The notes under the pieces are model-generated. The model was not told the DNA's origin, made no database searches, and saw nothing but the letters and a program-made list of their open reading frames with translations. From Halobacillus_A sp043497005 (GTDB lineage: Bacteria; Bacillota; Bacilli; Bacillales; Halobacillaceae), in contig NZ_JBIEKE010000001.1 of assembly GCF_043497005.1 (NCBI RefSeq), forward strand, positions 868,001-932,000: DNA of 64,000 bases. Direction: 5' to 3'. This document shows positions 1 through 8,137 of the stretch, piece by piece (the stretch's first letter is position 1; each line of letters starts with the position of its first letter). The translations under genes were made by a program, and so were the position numbers.

Positions 1-549
1 GATAATTTTATCAATCGGAAGCATTGTCGCCAGCAGATAATAAACAAAAATGGCTCCAATGATAATCGGCAGACTCAGCCAGCTGCTCGTCATATTATGC
101 AAGAGGTCAGCGGGCGCTGAGACGAACACAGTTCCTACGAGCACAAGAAGCAAGATCGCAAAAGCGTTCACGACGTGCTTCATCACTTTTCCTAAAAACT
201 TACCGGCAAGCTCAGGCAGGTGAGCGCCACGGTTACGAATTGAAATCATACCCGTTAAATAATCATGAACCGCCCCAGCAAAGATACAACCAAATACAAT
301 CCACAAAAAGGCCACAGGCCCATAAAGTGCTCCGAGAATCGGACCAAAGATCGGACCGACCCCGGCTATATTTAATAACTGAATTAATGAATTTCTCTTT
401 TCTCCCATGGGAAGGTAATCAACGCCGTCACCGTGCGTAAAAGCAGGCGTCTGGCGGTCTGTATTGACTCCGAACGTTTTCTCGACATATTTACCGTACG
501 TAAAATAACCAACAATTAAAAGGGCAATACTTACTAGAAACGTAATCAC
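1..549 (-). CDS. cstA: CstA-family membrane carrier, N-terminal part
   Basis: This reading frame runs off the left edge, so only about the first 183 residues are visible. It begins at a GTG behind an AGGAGG site. The protein opens with a membrane segment, then a short GxDYLPM stretch, then LLNIAGVGPIFGPILGALYGP and further hydrophobic helices, which is the usual start of the CstA peptide/pyruvate carrier family. In enterobacteria CstA-family proteins such as BtsT import pyruvate and are switched on by LytS/LytT-type systems. Here such a system (898-3365) lies immediately upstream in the same orientation, so pyruvate or a related small acid is the likely substrate. The substrate is inference; the family call is firm. 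Confidence 0.9.
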   Translation of the reverse strand, partial: MITFLVSIALLIVGYFTYGKYVEKTFGVNTDRQTPAFTHGDGVDYLPMGEKRNSLIQLLNIAGVGPIFGPILGALYGPVAFLWIVFGCIFAGAVHDYLTGMISIRNRGAHLPELAGKFLGKVMKHVVNAFAILLLVLVGTVFVSAPADLLHNMTSSWLSLPIIIGAIFVYYLLATMLPIDKII

Positions 550-572
550 AATAGCTTCCTCCTTACAATCTC

Positions 573-586
573 TGTAATCGCTTACA
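573..586. promoter_or_regulatory. Perfect CRE (CcpA site) upstream of cstA
   Basis: TGTAATCGCTTACA fits the catabolite-responsive-element consensus TGWAANCGNTNWCA at every fixed position on the complementary strand and is almost a perfect palindrome. It lies 24 bases before the cstA start codon, where CcpA would act as a roadblock or block initiation. A weaker half-match occurs at about 602-612. Glucose repression of cstA is the natural reading. Confidence 0.75.
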
Positions 587-623
587 ACGATCGTAACAAA
601 ACAGCGCTTACATTAGTCTGGTT

Positions 624-651
624 TCTGTCTATCATGTCGAAATATCTGTCT
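624..651. promoter_or_regulatory. Direct repeat TCTGTCT with 21-bp period, candidate LytTR operator
   Basis: TCTGTCT occurs at 624-630 and again at 645-651, exactly two helical turns apart. LytTR-type response regulators bind pairs of direct repeats with this spacing just upstream of the target promoter. The pair lies between cstA and the LytTR regulator at 898-1623, and upstream of cstA. It is the best candidate binding site for that regulator. Confidence 0.55.
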
Positions 652-763
652 GACATGCAAAAAAACCGCCCTCAAAAAAGGACGATGGGTGTGTTGAAGG
701 TGGCTATGAATTTTATTGAAGCTGATTGCCGATGGGGAAAGGGTTCGGTCCACTTTTACCGAG

Positions 764-886
764 AAGGGTTTTAGGAAACAGTGAGACCCTGTGGGAGATG
801 CGGATTAGGGGTGACCCCGCAGAGCTGAAGAACTCGAGGAGGCACCACATACGCCCACGGAAAGCGAGTTGTTGCCTAAAACCCTT
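764..886. repeat. 123-bp intergenic repeat with 12-bp terminal inverted repeats
   Basis: The element is bounded by AAGGGTTTTAGG and its exact complement CCTAAAACCCTT. Its interior (gagaccctgtgggag, ccccgcagagc, cgcccacggaaagcgag) is of the kind scattered between genes in many Bacillaceae. It carries no credible coding region. Degenerate relatives sit at about 39024-39130 and 45841-45960. It may be a non-autonomous mobile element or an RNA-forming repeat; the sequence does not decide. Confidence 0.7.
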
Positions 887-897
887 TTGCACTTATG

Positions 898-1623
898 TCA
901 TAATTCAAGCTGTTTTCGCAACCCTTTCACATAATTACGGCTCACAGAAAGCTTATCCTTCCGGCCCCTGAGTTCCAGCTGATAAGCCCCGTTAAACCAT
1001 GGAATCAAACGATCAACGTAATCGAGATTCACGAGGTAGCTTTTATGAATACGGTAAAACGAAAATCCTTTCAAACGCTCTTCGACTTCCCTTAATGTCC
1101 ATTTCGTTTCATACTCATGATCTTTTGCGACGATTTTCGTCAGCCGGTCTTCCCGGTAAACATACATAATATGTGCAGGATTGAGATAATGAATCTCATC
1201 GTCTCGTTCCACAGCCAGCTTAGAGGGACGCGATGCAGCTGCTTTTATGGGCTGAAGCTTCTTCTCTAACCGGGCAATCGCAACGCCTAGCTGTTCCTCG
1301 TCAAAAGGCTTTAACAAATAATCAATGGCCTCGTGGCGAAAAGCTTCCACCGCAAAATCAGGATAGGCGGTCGCAAACACGATGGCCGGCACTTTCTTCA
1401 ATTCCCTAACAGATTGCGCAACCTCCATGCCGTCCATTTTCGGCATTTCTACATCTAAGAAAATGACGTCAGGCTGCAGCTGGATAGCTTTCATAATCGC
1501 AGCATCTCCTGAATCGGCTTCACCTACAATATCGATGGAATCATAGGATGAAAGCAAATAAATCAACTCTTCCCGGCTGAATCGTTCATCATCAACGATC
1601 AGCGCTTTAATCGTACCCATCAT
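898..1623 (-). CDS. lytT: LytTR-family response regulator
   Basis: The 241-residue protein has an N-terminal receiver domain (about 5-120; acidic VDDE near the start, phospho-acceptor Asp in IFLDVEMPKMDG, conserved Lys in LLKPFD) and a C-terminal LytTR DNA-binding domain (about 140-238; IHYLNP, FYRIHKSYLVNL). Two start codons are possible (1623 or 1620); both overlap the stop of the sensor kinase gene, so the two are translationally coupled. Its partner is the kinase at 1620-3365 and its probable target is the cstA promoter, where a 21-bp-period direct repeat occurs. This matches the LytST/BtsSR arrangement. Lengths and motifs are normal. Confidence 0.93.
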   Translation of the reverse strand: MMGTIKALIVDDERFSREELIYLLSSYDSIDIVGEADSGDAAIMKAIQLQPDVIFLDVEMPKMDGMEVAQSVRELKKVPAIVFATAYPDFAVEAFRHEAIDYLLKPFDEEQLGVAIARLEKKLQPIKAAASRPSKLAVERDDEIHYLNPAHIMYVYREDRLTKIVAKDHEYETKWTLREVEERLKGFSFYRIHKSYLVNLDYVDRLIPWFNGAYQLELRGRKDKLSVSRNYVKGLRKQLEL

Positions 1624-3365
1624 GCAGTTACCTCCTTTCCAGTATGCGGAATCACAAATGAAATCGTCGTTCCTTCCCCGGGCGAACTTTCAATGTGAAG
1701 TTTTGATGTCTCACCGTGCATATACTCTAACCGTTTATTAACGTTCATAAGCCCTAGTCCCGTGCCTTTTTCAGAAGGAACTTCTTTTTCTCCGAGGGAG
1801 GCTATGCGCTCCGGCGTCATGCCGCTGCCGTTATCGCTGACCGTAATTTTCACCCAGTCGCCAAGATCACGGACTTGAATTGTGATTTCACAGTCTTTTT
1901 CCTTATCTTTGATCCCATGCTTGATGCTGTTTTCAACGAGCGGCTGCAGCGTAAGCGGCGCAATTTTTACAGACAGAGCGGAAGGATCAATCTCATAATT
2001 GACCTGTAATTTATCAACAAAACGAGTTTCTTCTATTAATAGGTAGGCTTTTACGTGTTTTAGTTCTTCATCAAGTGACGTCCACGTCTTCGTCGTCGCT
2101 CCAAGGTTCTGACGGAAGAATTTTGACAAAGCGATTAGAAGAGAGCGCGCTCGGTCCGGTTCCGTACGGGTCAGCGATATAATCACATTTAACGAATTGA
2201 ATAAAAAATGCGGGTTCACTTGAGCCTGCAGCGCTTTAACTTCGGCTTCTCTCGCCAGTTTCTGCGCTTTCTCGGCTTCCGCAATCTCCAGCTGCTGGCC
2301 AAGCAGGGCGCTCAGCCCTTGAATCAGTTCAAGCAGCACATTAGAAATTTCTTTTTCTGACCGGACGTAAAACTTCAACGTGCCGACGACTTCCTGTCTT
2401 TTCTTCAATGGCGCGATAACAGCAGCTCCAAGCGGACAAGCCGCATGGCTGCAATTGATGTCTTCATGCCTCGCCACTATCATCGTCCCAGTCTGAATCA
2501 CTTCTCGCGTAGCATCGGTCTGAATATTTTCCCCTGCCTGGTGGTGATCATCCGCCTCTCCAACGTGTGCGAGGATTTTCTCCTGGTCCGTCATGGAGAT
2601 GGCGCTCACATCCACTTCGTTATAAATGATCTGACAGGCTTTTTGAGAAGAATCCCTTGTTAACCCTTTTCGCAAATAAGCAACCGTCGACTCCGCAAGC
2701 TTTAATGCTTTTTGAGCCTGCAGCGCCCCTGCTTTTTCTTCCTCGTTTAAAACATTTCGAATGATAAGCAAAAAGAGAGCAGCCCCCACACCATTGGCAA
2801 CGATCATCGGTACGCCGATATCCTGCACAAGCTCCCACGCACGGGAAAATGGCTTAGATACCGCTAAAATAATACCCATCTGAACCATTTCAGCGAGCCC
2901 GCCAATGAGAAGAGCCGTTTTCAGTTTCAGCGGCTTATCCTTTTTATGAAAAAAACCGGCAAGCACACCGGCAACAACAGCCGAAATGCCGCAAGCGAAA
3001 CTAGTAAATCCTCCGAGCGAGAAGCGATGGATGCCGGCGATCAAGCCGGCACCAATGCCAATGCGATACCCACCGAACAAACCAGCTGCCACAATTCCGA
3101 TCACCCTCGAATTCGCGATCGCTTCACTCTCCACTAAATCCATTGTCCATCTTCCAAATTCAAGAGAACTCGTATCATACGTAATTCCTGTATATGTTCC
3201 AATAATCCCAAACAGCCCGAAGAATGCAATCGCCATCATCTGCTGACCTGGATGCAAAGATTTACGGTCAATCAGTTCCCGGAAAAAACGGAATCTCGTT
3301 ATAATGAAAGCAACCGTCACGATAATGCCGAGCCGCTCAAGCATCGGGAGAAGTAATTCGAACAT
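1620..3365 (-). CDS. lytS: LytS-type membrane sensor histidine kinase
   Basis: The 581-residue protein begins with a five-to-six-helix membrane sensor (5TM-5TMR_LYT type, about 1-200), followed by a GAF domain (about 215-355), then a His_kinase domain with NPHFLFNSLN carrying the phospho-accepting His (about 380), and an ATPase domain with DNGSGM and GTGLGLMNVNKRL. This architecture is that of LytS/BtsS/YpdA sensors, several of which respond to external pyruvate. Length is typical. It is followed at once by its regulator and then by cstA, so a sense-and-import unit for a small carboxylate is likely. The signal itself cannot be read from the sequence. Confidence 0.93.
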   Translation of the reverse strand: MFELLLPMLERLGIIVTVAFIITRFRFFRELIDRKSLHPGQQMMAIAFFGLFGIIGTYTGITYDTSSLEFGRWTMDLVESEAIANSRVIGIVAAGLFGGYRIGIGAGLIAGIHRFSLGGFTSFACGISAVVAGVLAGFFHKKDKPLKLKTALLIGGLAEMVQMGIILAVSKPFSRAWELVQDIGVPMIVANGVGAALFLLIIRNVLNEEEKAGALQAQKALKLAESTVAYLRKGLTRDSSQKACQIIYNEVDVSAISMTDQEKILAHVGEADDHHQAGENIQTDATREVIQTGTMIVARHEDINCSHAACPLGAAVIAPLKKRQEVVGTLKFYVRSEKEISNVLLELIQGLSALLGQQLEIAEAEKAQKLAREAEVKALQAQVNPHFLFNSLNVIISLTRTEPDRARSLLIALSKFFRQNLGATTKTWTSLDEELKHVKAYLLIEETRFVDKLQVNYEIDPSALSVKIAPLTLQPLVENSIKHGIKDKEKDCEITIQVRDLGDWVKITVSDNGSGMTPERIASLGEKEVPSEKGTGLGLMNVNKRLEYMHGETSKLHIESSPGEGTTISFVIPHTGKEVTA

Positions 3366-3519
3366 CTGTCTCGTCCTTCCCAGTCGTTTTGCTTCTATTG
3401 TAGCATGCTTGAAAACGTTTCATACAAATGGAGGAATCTCCTCACCCATAATGAAAATATTTCCATGATGAATTAAAATAAAGACAAACCGACATGTATT
3501 AAGAAAGGAGAAGAACGTT

Positions 3520-3990
3520 ATGAGCAAAAATAGGGAAGACGCGTTAGGCAGGGGAGCTTCTTCAGATCGCGAAATTATGACTACACGCTTCTTTTACGCG
3601 ACAAAACAACAGCTGTTTAAAGCCTTCAGTGATCCTATTCACTTATCCAGGTGGTGGGGACCGAACGGATTTACAAACACATTTCATCGATTTGAAATGA
3701 AGCCAGATGGATTATGGCATTTCACCATGCATGGCCCCGATGGAAAAGGCTATGAAAACAAAAGTGTATTTGTAGAGATTGAGGAGCCGGAACGACTGGT
3801 TCTTCGTCATCTTGAACCGAACCATGAGTTTTTATTAACGATTACTTTTAACGAAAAGGGAGATGGGACTTTGCTTACCTGGCACATGCTTTTTGAATCG
3901 GCGGACGAATGTGAGAAGGTAGGCAGGTTTGTAGCTGAAGCTAATGAGCAGAATCTGGACCGGCTGGAGGGGGAGGTGGTTAATATATAA
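3520..3990 (+). CDS. SRPBCC (AHSA1/polyketide-cyclase-like) domain protein
   Basis: This 156-residue protein starts behind AGAAAGGAGAAG. It shows the pattern of the Aha1/AHSA1 branch of the START-like fold: FYATKQQLFKAFSDPIHLSRWWGPNGFT near the N-terminus, then GLWHFTMHGPDG, ENKSVFVEIEEPERLV and a C-terminal helix after GTLLTWHMLFE. Such proteins bind hydrophobic ligands, but their biological role in bacilli is mostly unknown. It is a single-gene unit, followed by a copy of the dispersed repeat (3991-4041) and a terminator. It diverges from lytS, 154 bases away. Confidence 0.85.
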   Translation: MSKNREDALGRGASSDREIMTTRFFYATKQQLFKAFSDPIHLSRWWGPNGFTNTFHRFEMKPDGLWHFTMHGPDGKGYENKSVFVEIEEPERLVLRHLEPNHEFLLTITFNEKGDGTLLTWHMLFESADECEKVGRFVAEANEQNLDRLEGEVVNI

Positions 3991-4041
3991 GGAGTCTTCC
4001 ATAAAAAGGTAGAATTATTGAAGACCCAGTTTCGAGATAAT
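3991..4041. repeat. Dispersed repeat element, copy 1
   Basis: A left arm ggagtcttc (3991-3999) and right arm gaagacccagtttcgag (from 4020) form an imperfect inverted repeat around a 20-base spacer. The right arm, read on the complementary strand, matches the conserved core ATCTCGAAACTGAGTCTT seen perfectly at 27635-27694. It begins immediately after the SRPBCC stop codon. Its right arm and the left arm at 8011-8032 bracket the penicillinase operon. Confidence 0.65.
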
Positions 4042-4061
4042 CTATAACATATATAAATAAA

Positions 4062-4103
4062 AGCAGCATTTTGATTCACTGTGAATCGAAATGCTGCTTT
4101 CTT
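4062..4103. terminator. Bidirectional hairpin terminator
   Basis: AAAGCAGCATTT and AAATGCTGCTTT form a long stem (with GATTCAC/GTGAATC continuing it) flanked by A and T runs on both sides. It would end the SRPBCC transcript and possibly readthrough from the blaI side. The following stretch 4104-4499 holds no intact gene; a degraded-looking frame at roughly 4270-4422 may be a gene remnant but I could not assign it. Confidence 0.8.
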
Positions 4104-4499
4104 TAAAGTGGTAAACGTAAATTGTATAATTAATTGATCTCTTAACATCGAATCAATTAATTTTTTCCTTCTACGATAGTTATTTCACCTTCAGAAATAG
4201 ATTTTATTATAGTTAACCATGAAGAATATAGTAAGAGGCCAAAGCCCTTAATATTATTAGAATAACAGGTTTCCTTTAAAAAATAGTAAACCTTATTATC
4301 TGAAATATCATTTTGTACTTCAACAAATAAATTGGAGATCTATTTCTTCATATATTGTTAAACAAATCTTGGGAGAATCTATTGCTGAAAGAACTGCTAG
4401 AACTTTAGAATTTACAATATGAAATTTCATTGTTAAAGAAAAGATATCTCAAGATTAATTGTTAAAGGATGCTTCCACCGTTTAAAGCGTAATACCGAT

Positions 4500-4883
4500 C
4501 TATTTTTTATTCTGCTTTTTATCCAGGATGGCCCTTAGTTCTTCAACATCGTCTTCAGACAGGTCTTCCTCCTGAATGAATTGAACGAGCATTGACTTTA
4601 AGGTGCCGTCATAGAATCGCTTGACAAAGGATTTTGTTTTATCACGTTGGCATTCGTCCTGGGAGTAAAGCGGATAAAATGTATAAACTCTCTGATTTTT
4701 ATGGACGCCGACGACTTCTTTTTTAGTAAGCCGATCTAAAAGTGTCCGTATGGTCTTCGGATTCCAGTGCGTTTGAGCCGGCAATGAAGAAATGATACCA
4801 TTTGCTGTTTGCGGCCCTTTTTCCCAAAGCACCTTTAAGACTACCCATTCCGACTCTGTAATCGCGGGTATTTTTTTCGTCAT
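4500..4883 (-). CDS. blaI: BlaI/MecI-type penicillinase repressor
   Basis: The 127-residue protein has the winged-helix fold of BlaI: ITESEWVVLKVLWEKGPQTANGI, then the recognition helix region WNPKTIRTLLDRLTKKEVV, then a C-terminal dimerisation part with FYPLYSQDE before the usual cleavage area. It is the last gene of bla-blaR1-blaI, 21 bases after blaR1. BlaI dimers bind TACA-N-TGTA dyads; a long dyad of this kind covers the bla promoter at 7749-7787. When the sensor BlaR1 detects a beta-lactam, BlaI is proteolysed and the operon is induced. Confidence 0.94.
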   Translation of the reverse strand: MTKKIPAITESEWVVLKVLWEKGPQTANGIISSLPAQTHWNPKTIRTLLDRLTKKEVVGVHKNQRVYTFYPLYSQDECQRDKTKSFVKRFYDGTLKSMLVQFIQEEDLSEDDVEELRAILDKKQNKK

Positions 4884-4904
4884 ATGAATCCCTGCCTTTT
4901 CCTT

Positions 4905-6671
4905 TTAATAGATGCCTTTGTTGTGCAAGATGGATTTCGTAATGTCAGCAGCTATACTGCCGCTGGCGTGATTGTCGCTTTCGATATTCGTTGCAAAGAA
5001 ATAGGTGGTGTTATCTGTTTCTACAAACCCAATGAACCAGCCATTTACATTTTGACTGTTAACCGTTCCCGTTCCGGTTTTGCCATAAAGAGTTGAACTT
5101 TTTCTGGCCTCCAGTTTGATGGCATTTTTTACGATATTAATATTCTTTTCATCGAATCCAAATTGATTTGTATAAAACTTTTTGAGTGTCTGCACCTGTT
5201 CGATCGGTGAAATTTTCAAGGAAGATTCCAGCCAGTACTCTTCAATTCCACCTGACAGATTTTGATTACCGTACTCTATCCTTTCCGTGTACGCCTCAAT
5301 ATTTTTCTTTTGTAGCATTTTGTCCATCTGCTGAAAATACCATGTTACTGAGTTTTCCATCGCTGTCTGCAAATTATGATTCTGGTTCCAGCTTTGATAA
5401 GGATACGATTGACCATTCCACTTCATGAAATTGTCCTTTCGTGTGATAACTTCGGACTCCAATGCAAATAATGCACTGTAAATTTTGAACGTAGAATTTG
5501 GCGAAACCCGCAATGTGCTTTTGTCTTTATTATAGATATTGTATTGCTTCTTCTGTACATCGTACAATACAAAGCTGCCTTCATATCCATTGAAATAAGC
5601 GCTTAAATCTTCATTTACTGTCTGCCCATTGTCAAAATCAATGCGGTCATCATAAGGCATAGCAGAAACAATTGGTACTTGACTCACGACAAATCCGGCA
5701 AGAAGGATAAAAATCAGGATACTTTTCACTTTTACCAGCTTTGTGTCAGTTTTAAAGTACGCAATACGTTCCATTCGCTTTTTTATTTGCTTTTTTGAAC
5801 TAGCGATCTGGTTAACCATTGCGAAATGTTTTGGAAGACGAGATTTATCCGCAAGCTTAATAATTGTGTTTCCGTAGGCTACGTGCTGAGGTTGATTCAA
5901 TGTATGGAGGACAGCACTGTCACACGCGATTTCCCTATCCAGCCGCATTTCCCTGAACGCCATCCAGATTAATGGATTAAACCAGTATAAAATCTGGAAC
6001 AGGACGGTTAGGTAATTTATAGCAACGTCTTTGTTTTTATAATGGTGTAATTCATGCAGCAAGATATATTTTATTTCCTCCGTAGACAGCCAAACTTCAG
6101 CATAACGGGGAAGGATAATACAGGGTTTGAATATCCCGAACATCAGTGGGGATTTGATACGTTGTGATTCCATCAATACTAGTGAATTCGATACATTCAA
6201 CCTTTGTTTACACTGTTCGAATATTGATAGAATTTCGGTATTTGCTATAGCACTAGCAGACTTTTTTAATTGCCACAATTTTATCCAGGCATGCATGGCC
6301 AAAATAATCATAACGAGCATGCCTGCTATCCATAATATGGTGAAAACAGGGTCCAGAACTGTAAAATCCAATCGATGAACAGATGTTGAAAAATCGTTCA
6401 TCCAACTTTCATTATTTAATTGAGGGTTTTCGTTTGTAATGTCGGCTTGCGCCGGATTACTGTATTGGATCCCATTTCCCGTAAGCTTACCCCCGAAACT
6501 TAATAATTGCGTTGGAAGATAAGGAATTAGTAAAGCAATGAATAACAGGAACCAAAGATTGTACTTCCATTTGGATGACAACTGATACTTAAAAATTTCT
6601 CGGATCAACAAGATAACAATGACCATGAGAGAAGATATGAACAAGCTAACAGATAGATGGAGAGCGGACAT
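4905..6671 (-). CDS. blaR1: BlaR1-type beta-lactam sensor and signal-transducing protease
   Basis: The 588-residue protein has four N-terminal membrane helices with a cytoplasmic zinc-protease loop containing HELHHYKNKD (about 205-216), followed by an extracellular penicillin-binding sensor domain (about 345-588). In that domain NSTFK is the acyl-accepting Ser motif and YGKTGTG the KTG motif. This is the complete BlaR1/MecR1 layout at usual length. Beta-lactam acylation outside triggers the zinc protease inside and leads to removal of BlaI. The gene follows bla by 62 bases behind AAGGAGTG. Confidence 0.94.
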   Translation of the reverse strand: MSALHLSVSLFISSLMVIVILLIREIFKYQLSSKWKYNLWFLLFIALLIPYLPTQLLSFGGKLTGNGIQYSNPAQADITNENPQLNNESWMNDFSTSVHRLDFTVLDPVFTILWIAGMLVMIILAMHAWIKLWQLKKSASAIANTEILSIFEQCKQRLNVSNSLVLMESQRIKSPLMFGIFKPCIILPRYAEVWLSTEEIKYILLHELHHYKNKDVAINYLTVLFQILYWFNPLIWMAFREMRLDREIACDSAVLHTLNQPQHVAYGNTIIKLADKSRLPKHFAMVNQIASSKKQIKKRMERIAYFKTDTKLVKVKSILIFILLAGFVVSQVPIVSAMPYDDRIDFDNGQTVNEDLSAYFNGYEGSFVLYDVQKKQYNIYNKDKSTLRVSPNSTFKIYSALFALESEVITRKDNFMKWNGQSYPYQSWNQNHNLQTAMENSVTWYFQQMDKMLQKKNIEAYTERIEYGNQNLSGGIEEYWLESSLKISPIEQVQTLKKFYTNQFGFDEKNINIVKNAIKLEARKSSTLYGKTGTGTVNSQNVNGWFIGFVETDNTTYFFATNIESDNHASGSIAADITKSILHNKGIY

Positions 6672-6733
6672 TTATTCACTCCTTAATCGTTATATTACAT
6701 CCGGCGGTGCATCATGAAGGACAGTATCAGCTC

Positions 6734-7663
6734 TTATTTTAAAGCATTCAGTGTGATCTCGGCAGCCCTTGCAACAAGCGCATTGTCATATTCAGCATTC
6801 TTTGTATCGTACCGGGACATGACTGCTATGACGATTGGTTCTCTGTTCGGCGGCCATACAACGGCAACATCATTTCTTGTTCCATAGCTTCCAGCCCCGC
6901 TTTTATCATCAACTCTCCATCCTTGAGGGGCTCCGGCACGTATCAATGAATCACCTGTTTGATTTCCTTTCATCCAGTCGATAAGCAATTCACGCTTATC
7001 ATTTGGGAGAAAGTCACCAAGGGCAACTTTCTTCAGGTTAGTGGCCATAGCTCTCGGTGTACTGGTATCACGTTTATTACCTGGCGTGAATTCATTTAAT
7101 TCGGTTTCGTATCGTTCGGGCATTGTAACGTCATCACCAATGTCGCGTAAAGCTTTCTTAAATTGATCTGGTCCTCCGATCGCCTCAAGGAGAAGGTTCC
7201 CAGCAGTGTTGTCACTTGTACGGATAGCCGCCTCACTGATTTCCAAAAGTGTCATTCCGGTATCCACTTGTTTCTCGGTAACTGGAGAATAAGTAACCAA
7301 ATCATCCTTGGTGTATGTAACGGTTTTTTTTAATTGTTCTATGTCGTTTTGCTTTAGCAGGATTGCTGTAGCCAAAACTTTAAAGGTAGATGAATAGGCA
7401 TAATGTTCATCCGGTCGATATTCGACTGTTTGATTCGAGCCTGTATCAATTGCATAGACACCTAATCTAGCATCAAACTCTCCTTCAAGCTGCGTAAATT
7501 CCTTTTCTGTATTGATCGTTTTCTTTGTTTCGCTCTTCTTGTCGGAGGATGCGTTGGTTTGATCACCTCCATGTGTGCATGCGGTAAGTATTGTGAGTAA
7601 AAGGAATGTTAAGGACATTGTAACCAAACGAATGCCAGCTTTGTATGAATTTGTTTTTTTCAT
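6734..7663 (-). CDS. bla: Class A beta-lactamase, lipoprotein form
   Basis: All catalytic motifs of a class A serine beta-lactamase are present: STFK (nucleophile Ser and general-base Lys), SDN, the omega-loop E-x-x-L-N in ETELNEF, and KSG in DDKSGAG. The N-terminus is a lipoprotein signal with lipobox LTAC, so the enzyme is probably membrane-anchored on the outer face, as in Bacillus licheniformis and B. cereus penicillinases. Length (309) is normal. Its ATG overlaps the stop of a 22-residue leader ORF (7660-7728). Regulation by blaR1/blaI is expected from the operator. Confidence 0.95.
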   Translation of the reverse strand: MKKTNSYKAGIRLVTMSLTFLLLTILTACTHGGDQTNASSDKKSETKKTINTEKEFTQLEGEFDARLGVYAIDTGSNQTVEYRPDEHYAYSSTFKVLATAILLKQNDIEQLKKTVTYTKDDLVTYSPVTEKQVDTGMTLLEISEAAIRTSDNTAGNLLLEAIGGPDQFKKALRDIGDDVTMPERYETELNEFTPGNKRDTSTPRAMATNLKKVALGDFLPNDKRELLIDWMKGNQTGDSLIRAGAPQGWRVDDKSGAGSYGTRNDVAVVWPPNREPIVIAVMSRYDTKNAEYDNALVARAAEITLNALK

Positions 7664-7728
7664 CTGAACACCTTCTCTTTTATTAGATTGTTGTACGCAT
7701 TGATTATCAACCGCTTTTTTGTAATCAT
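7660..7728 (-). CDS. 22-residue leader peptide coupled to bla
   Basis: A short frame starts with ATG seven bases after AAGGAGG, a far better site than the one before bla itself, and ends with TGA that overlaps the bla ATG (ATGA). The peptide begins MITKKRLIIN and ends KEKVFR. It lies between the BlaI operator and bla. Termination here would deliver ribosomes to the bla start, so it is likely a translational-coupling leader. It is not a signal peptide in frame with bla. I do not know a described counterpart. Confidence 0.65.
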   Translation of the reverse strand: MITKKRLIINAYNNLIKEKVFR

Positions 7729-7748
7729 TGTATATCCTCCTTACCGGT

Positions 7749-7787
7749 TAGACTACAAATGTAATACTATATTACAGTTGTAGTCTA
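7749..7787. promoter_or_regulatory. BlaI operator (39-bp dyad)
   Basis: The 39 bases are a near-perfect palindrome: TAGACTACAA at one end, TTGTAGTCTA at the other, with TGTAATA and TATTACA inside; only the centre and one symmetric pair deviate. It contains the TACA/TGTA pattern recognised by BlaI and MecI. The bla -10 box lies within it, so a bound repressor would exclude RNA polymerase. Confidence 0.85.
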
Positions 7788-7797
7788 GAAGCGTCAA
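7769..7797 (-). promoter_or_regulatory. bla operon promoter
   Basis: On the complementary strand TTGACG (7797-7792) and TAATAT (7774-7769) are separated by exactly 17 bases, a good sigma-A promoter. The -10 box sits inside the BlaI dyad. It drives the leader peptide and bla, and probably blaR1 and blaI. The stretch from 7800 to 8137 otherwise contains only a copy of the dispersed repeat and the upstream region of the next gene. Confidence 0.8.
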
Positions 7798-8010
7798 GAT
7801 GAAACTTTGCATACATACCCAATAATCTCTGAGGGTATTCTTCGAAAGTATTATGTGGGCAGATGGGCTTAGTGAAATAACCAGAGCCTTTATAGGGTGA
7901 AGCAAAACTTAGAAAAATCTCCTTAAGAAAGGTTACTAATTATATTTCAGAATTGATTTCTCAAAAAGGTTGAACTCTTCAAGAAACTCGATATAATCTT
8001 AAGAAACGTA

Positions 8011-8032
8011 ATTATCTCGATACTGAGTCTTC
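8011..8032. repeat. Dispersed repeat element, copy 2 (left arm)
   Basis: ATTATCTCGATACTGAGTC and the next three bases match, with two differences over 22 bases, the reverse complement of the arm at 4020-4041. No matching right arm is present, so the copy is half of an element. With copy 1 it brackets the penicillinase operon in inverted orientation. Confidence 0.65.
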
Positions 8033-8137
8033 ATGTAACGTTAACACAAGTGTCTTGACTAAAAAGTCTAATTAAGAATACTCTTAATCCTGTTTAGTCT
8101 AATTAGACCTATGCAAACAAAGAAAGAAGGTTTTTGT

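Noticed and set aside
4104..4499. A possible coding remnant near 4270-4422 reading YIVKQILGESIAERTARTL
   Set aside because: It is short and has stops on all sides; I could not match it with confidence to a family, so it is not listed as a gene.
4500..7797. Penicillinase operon as part of a transposon
   Set aside because: No transposase, resolvase or insertion-sequence ends are visible beside it; only the repeat halves flank it.
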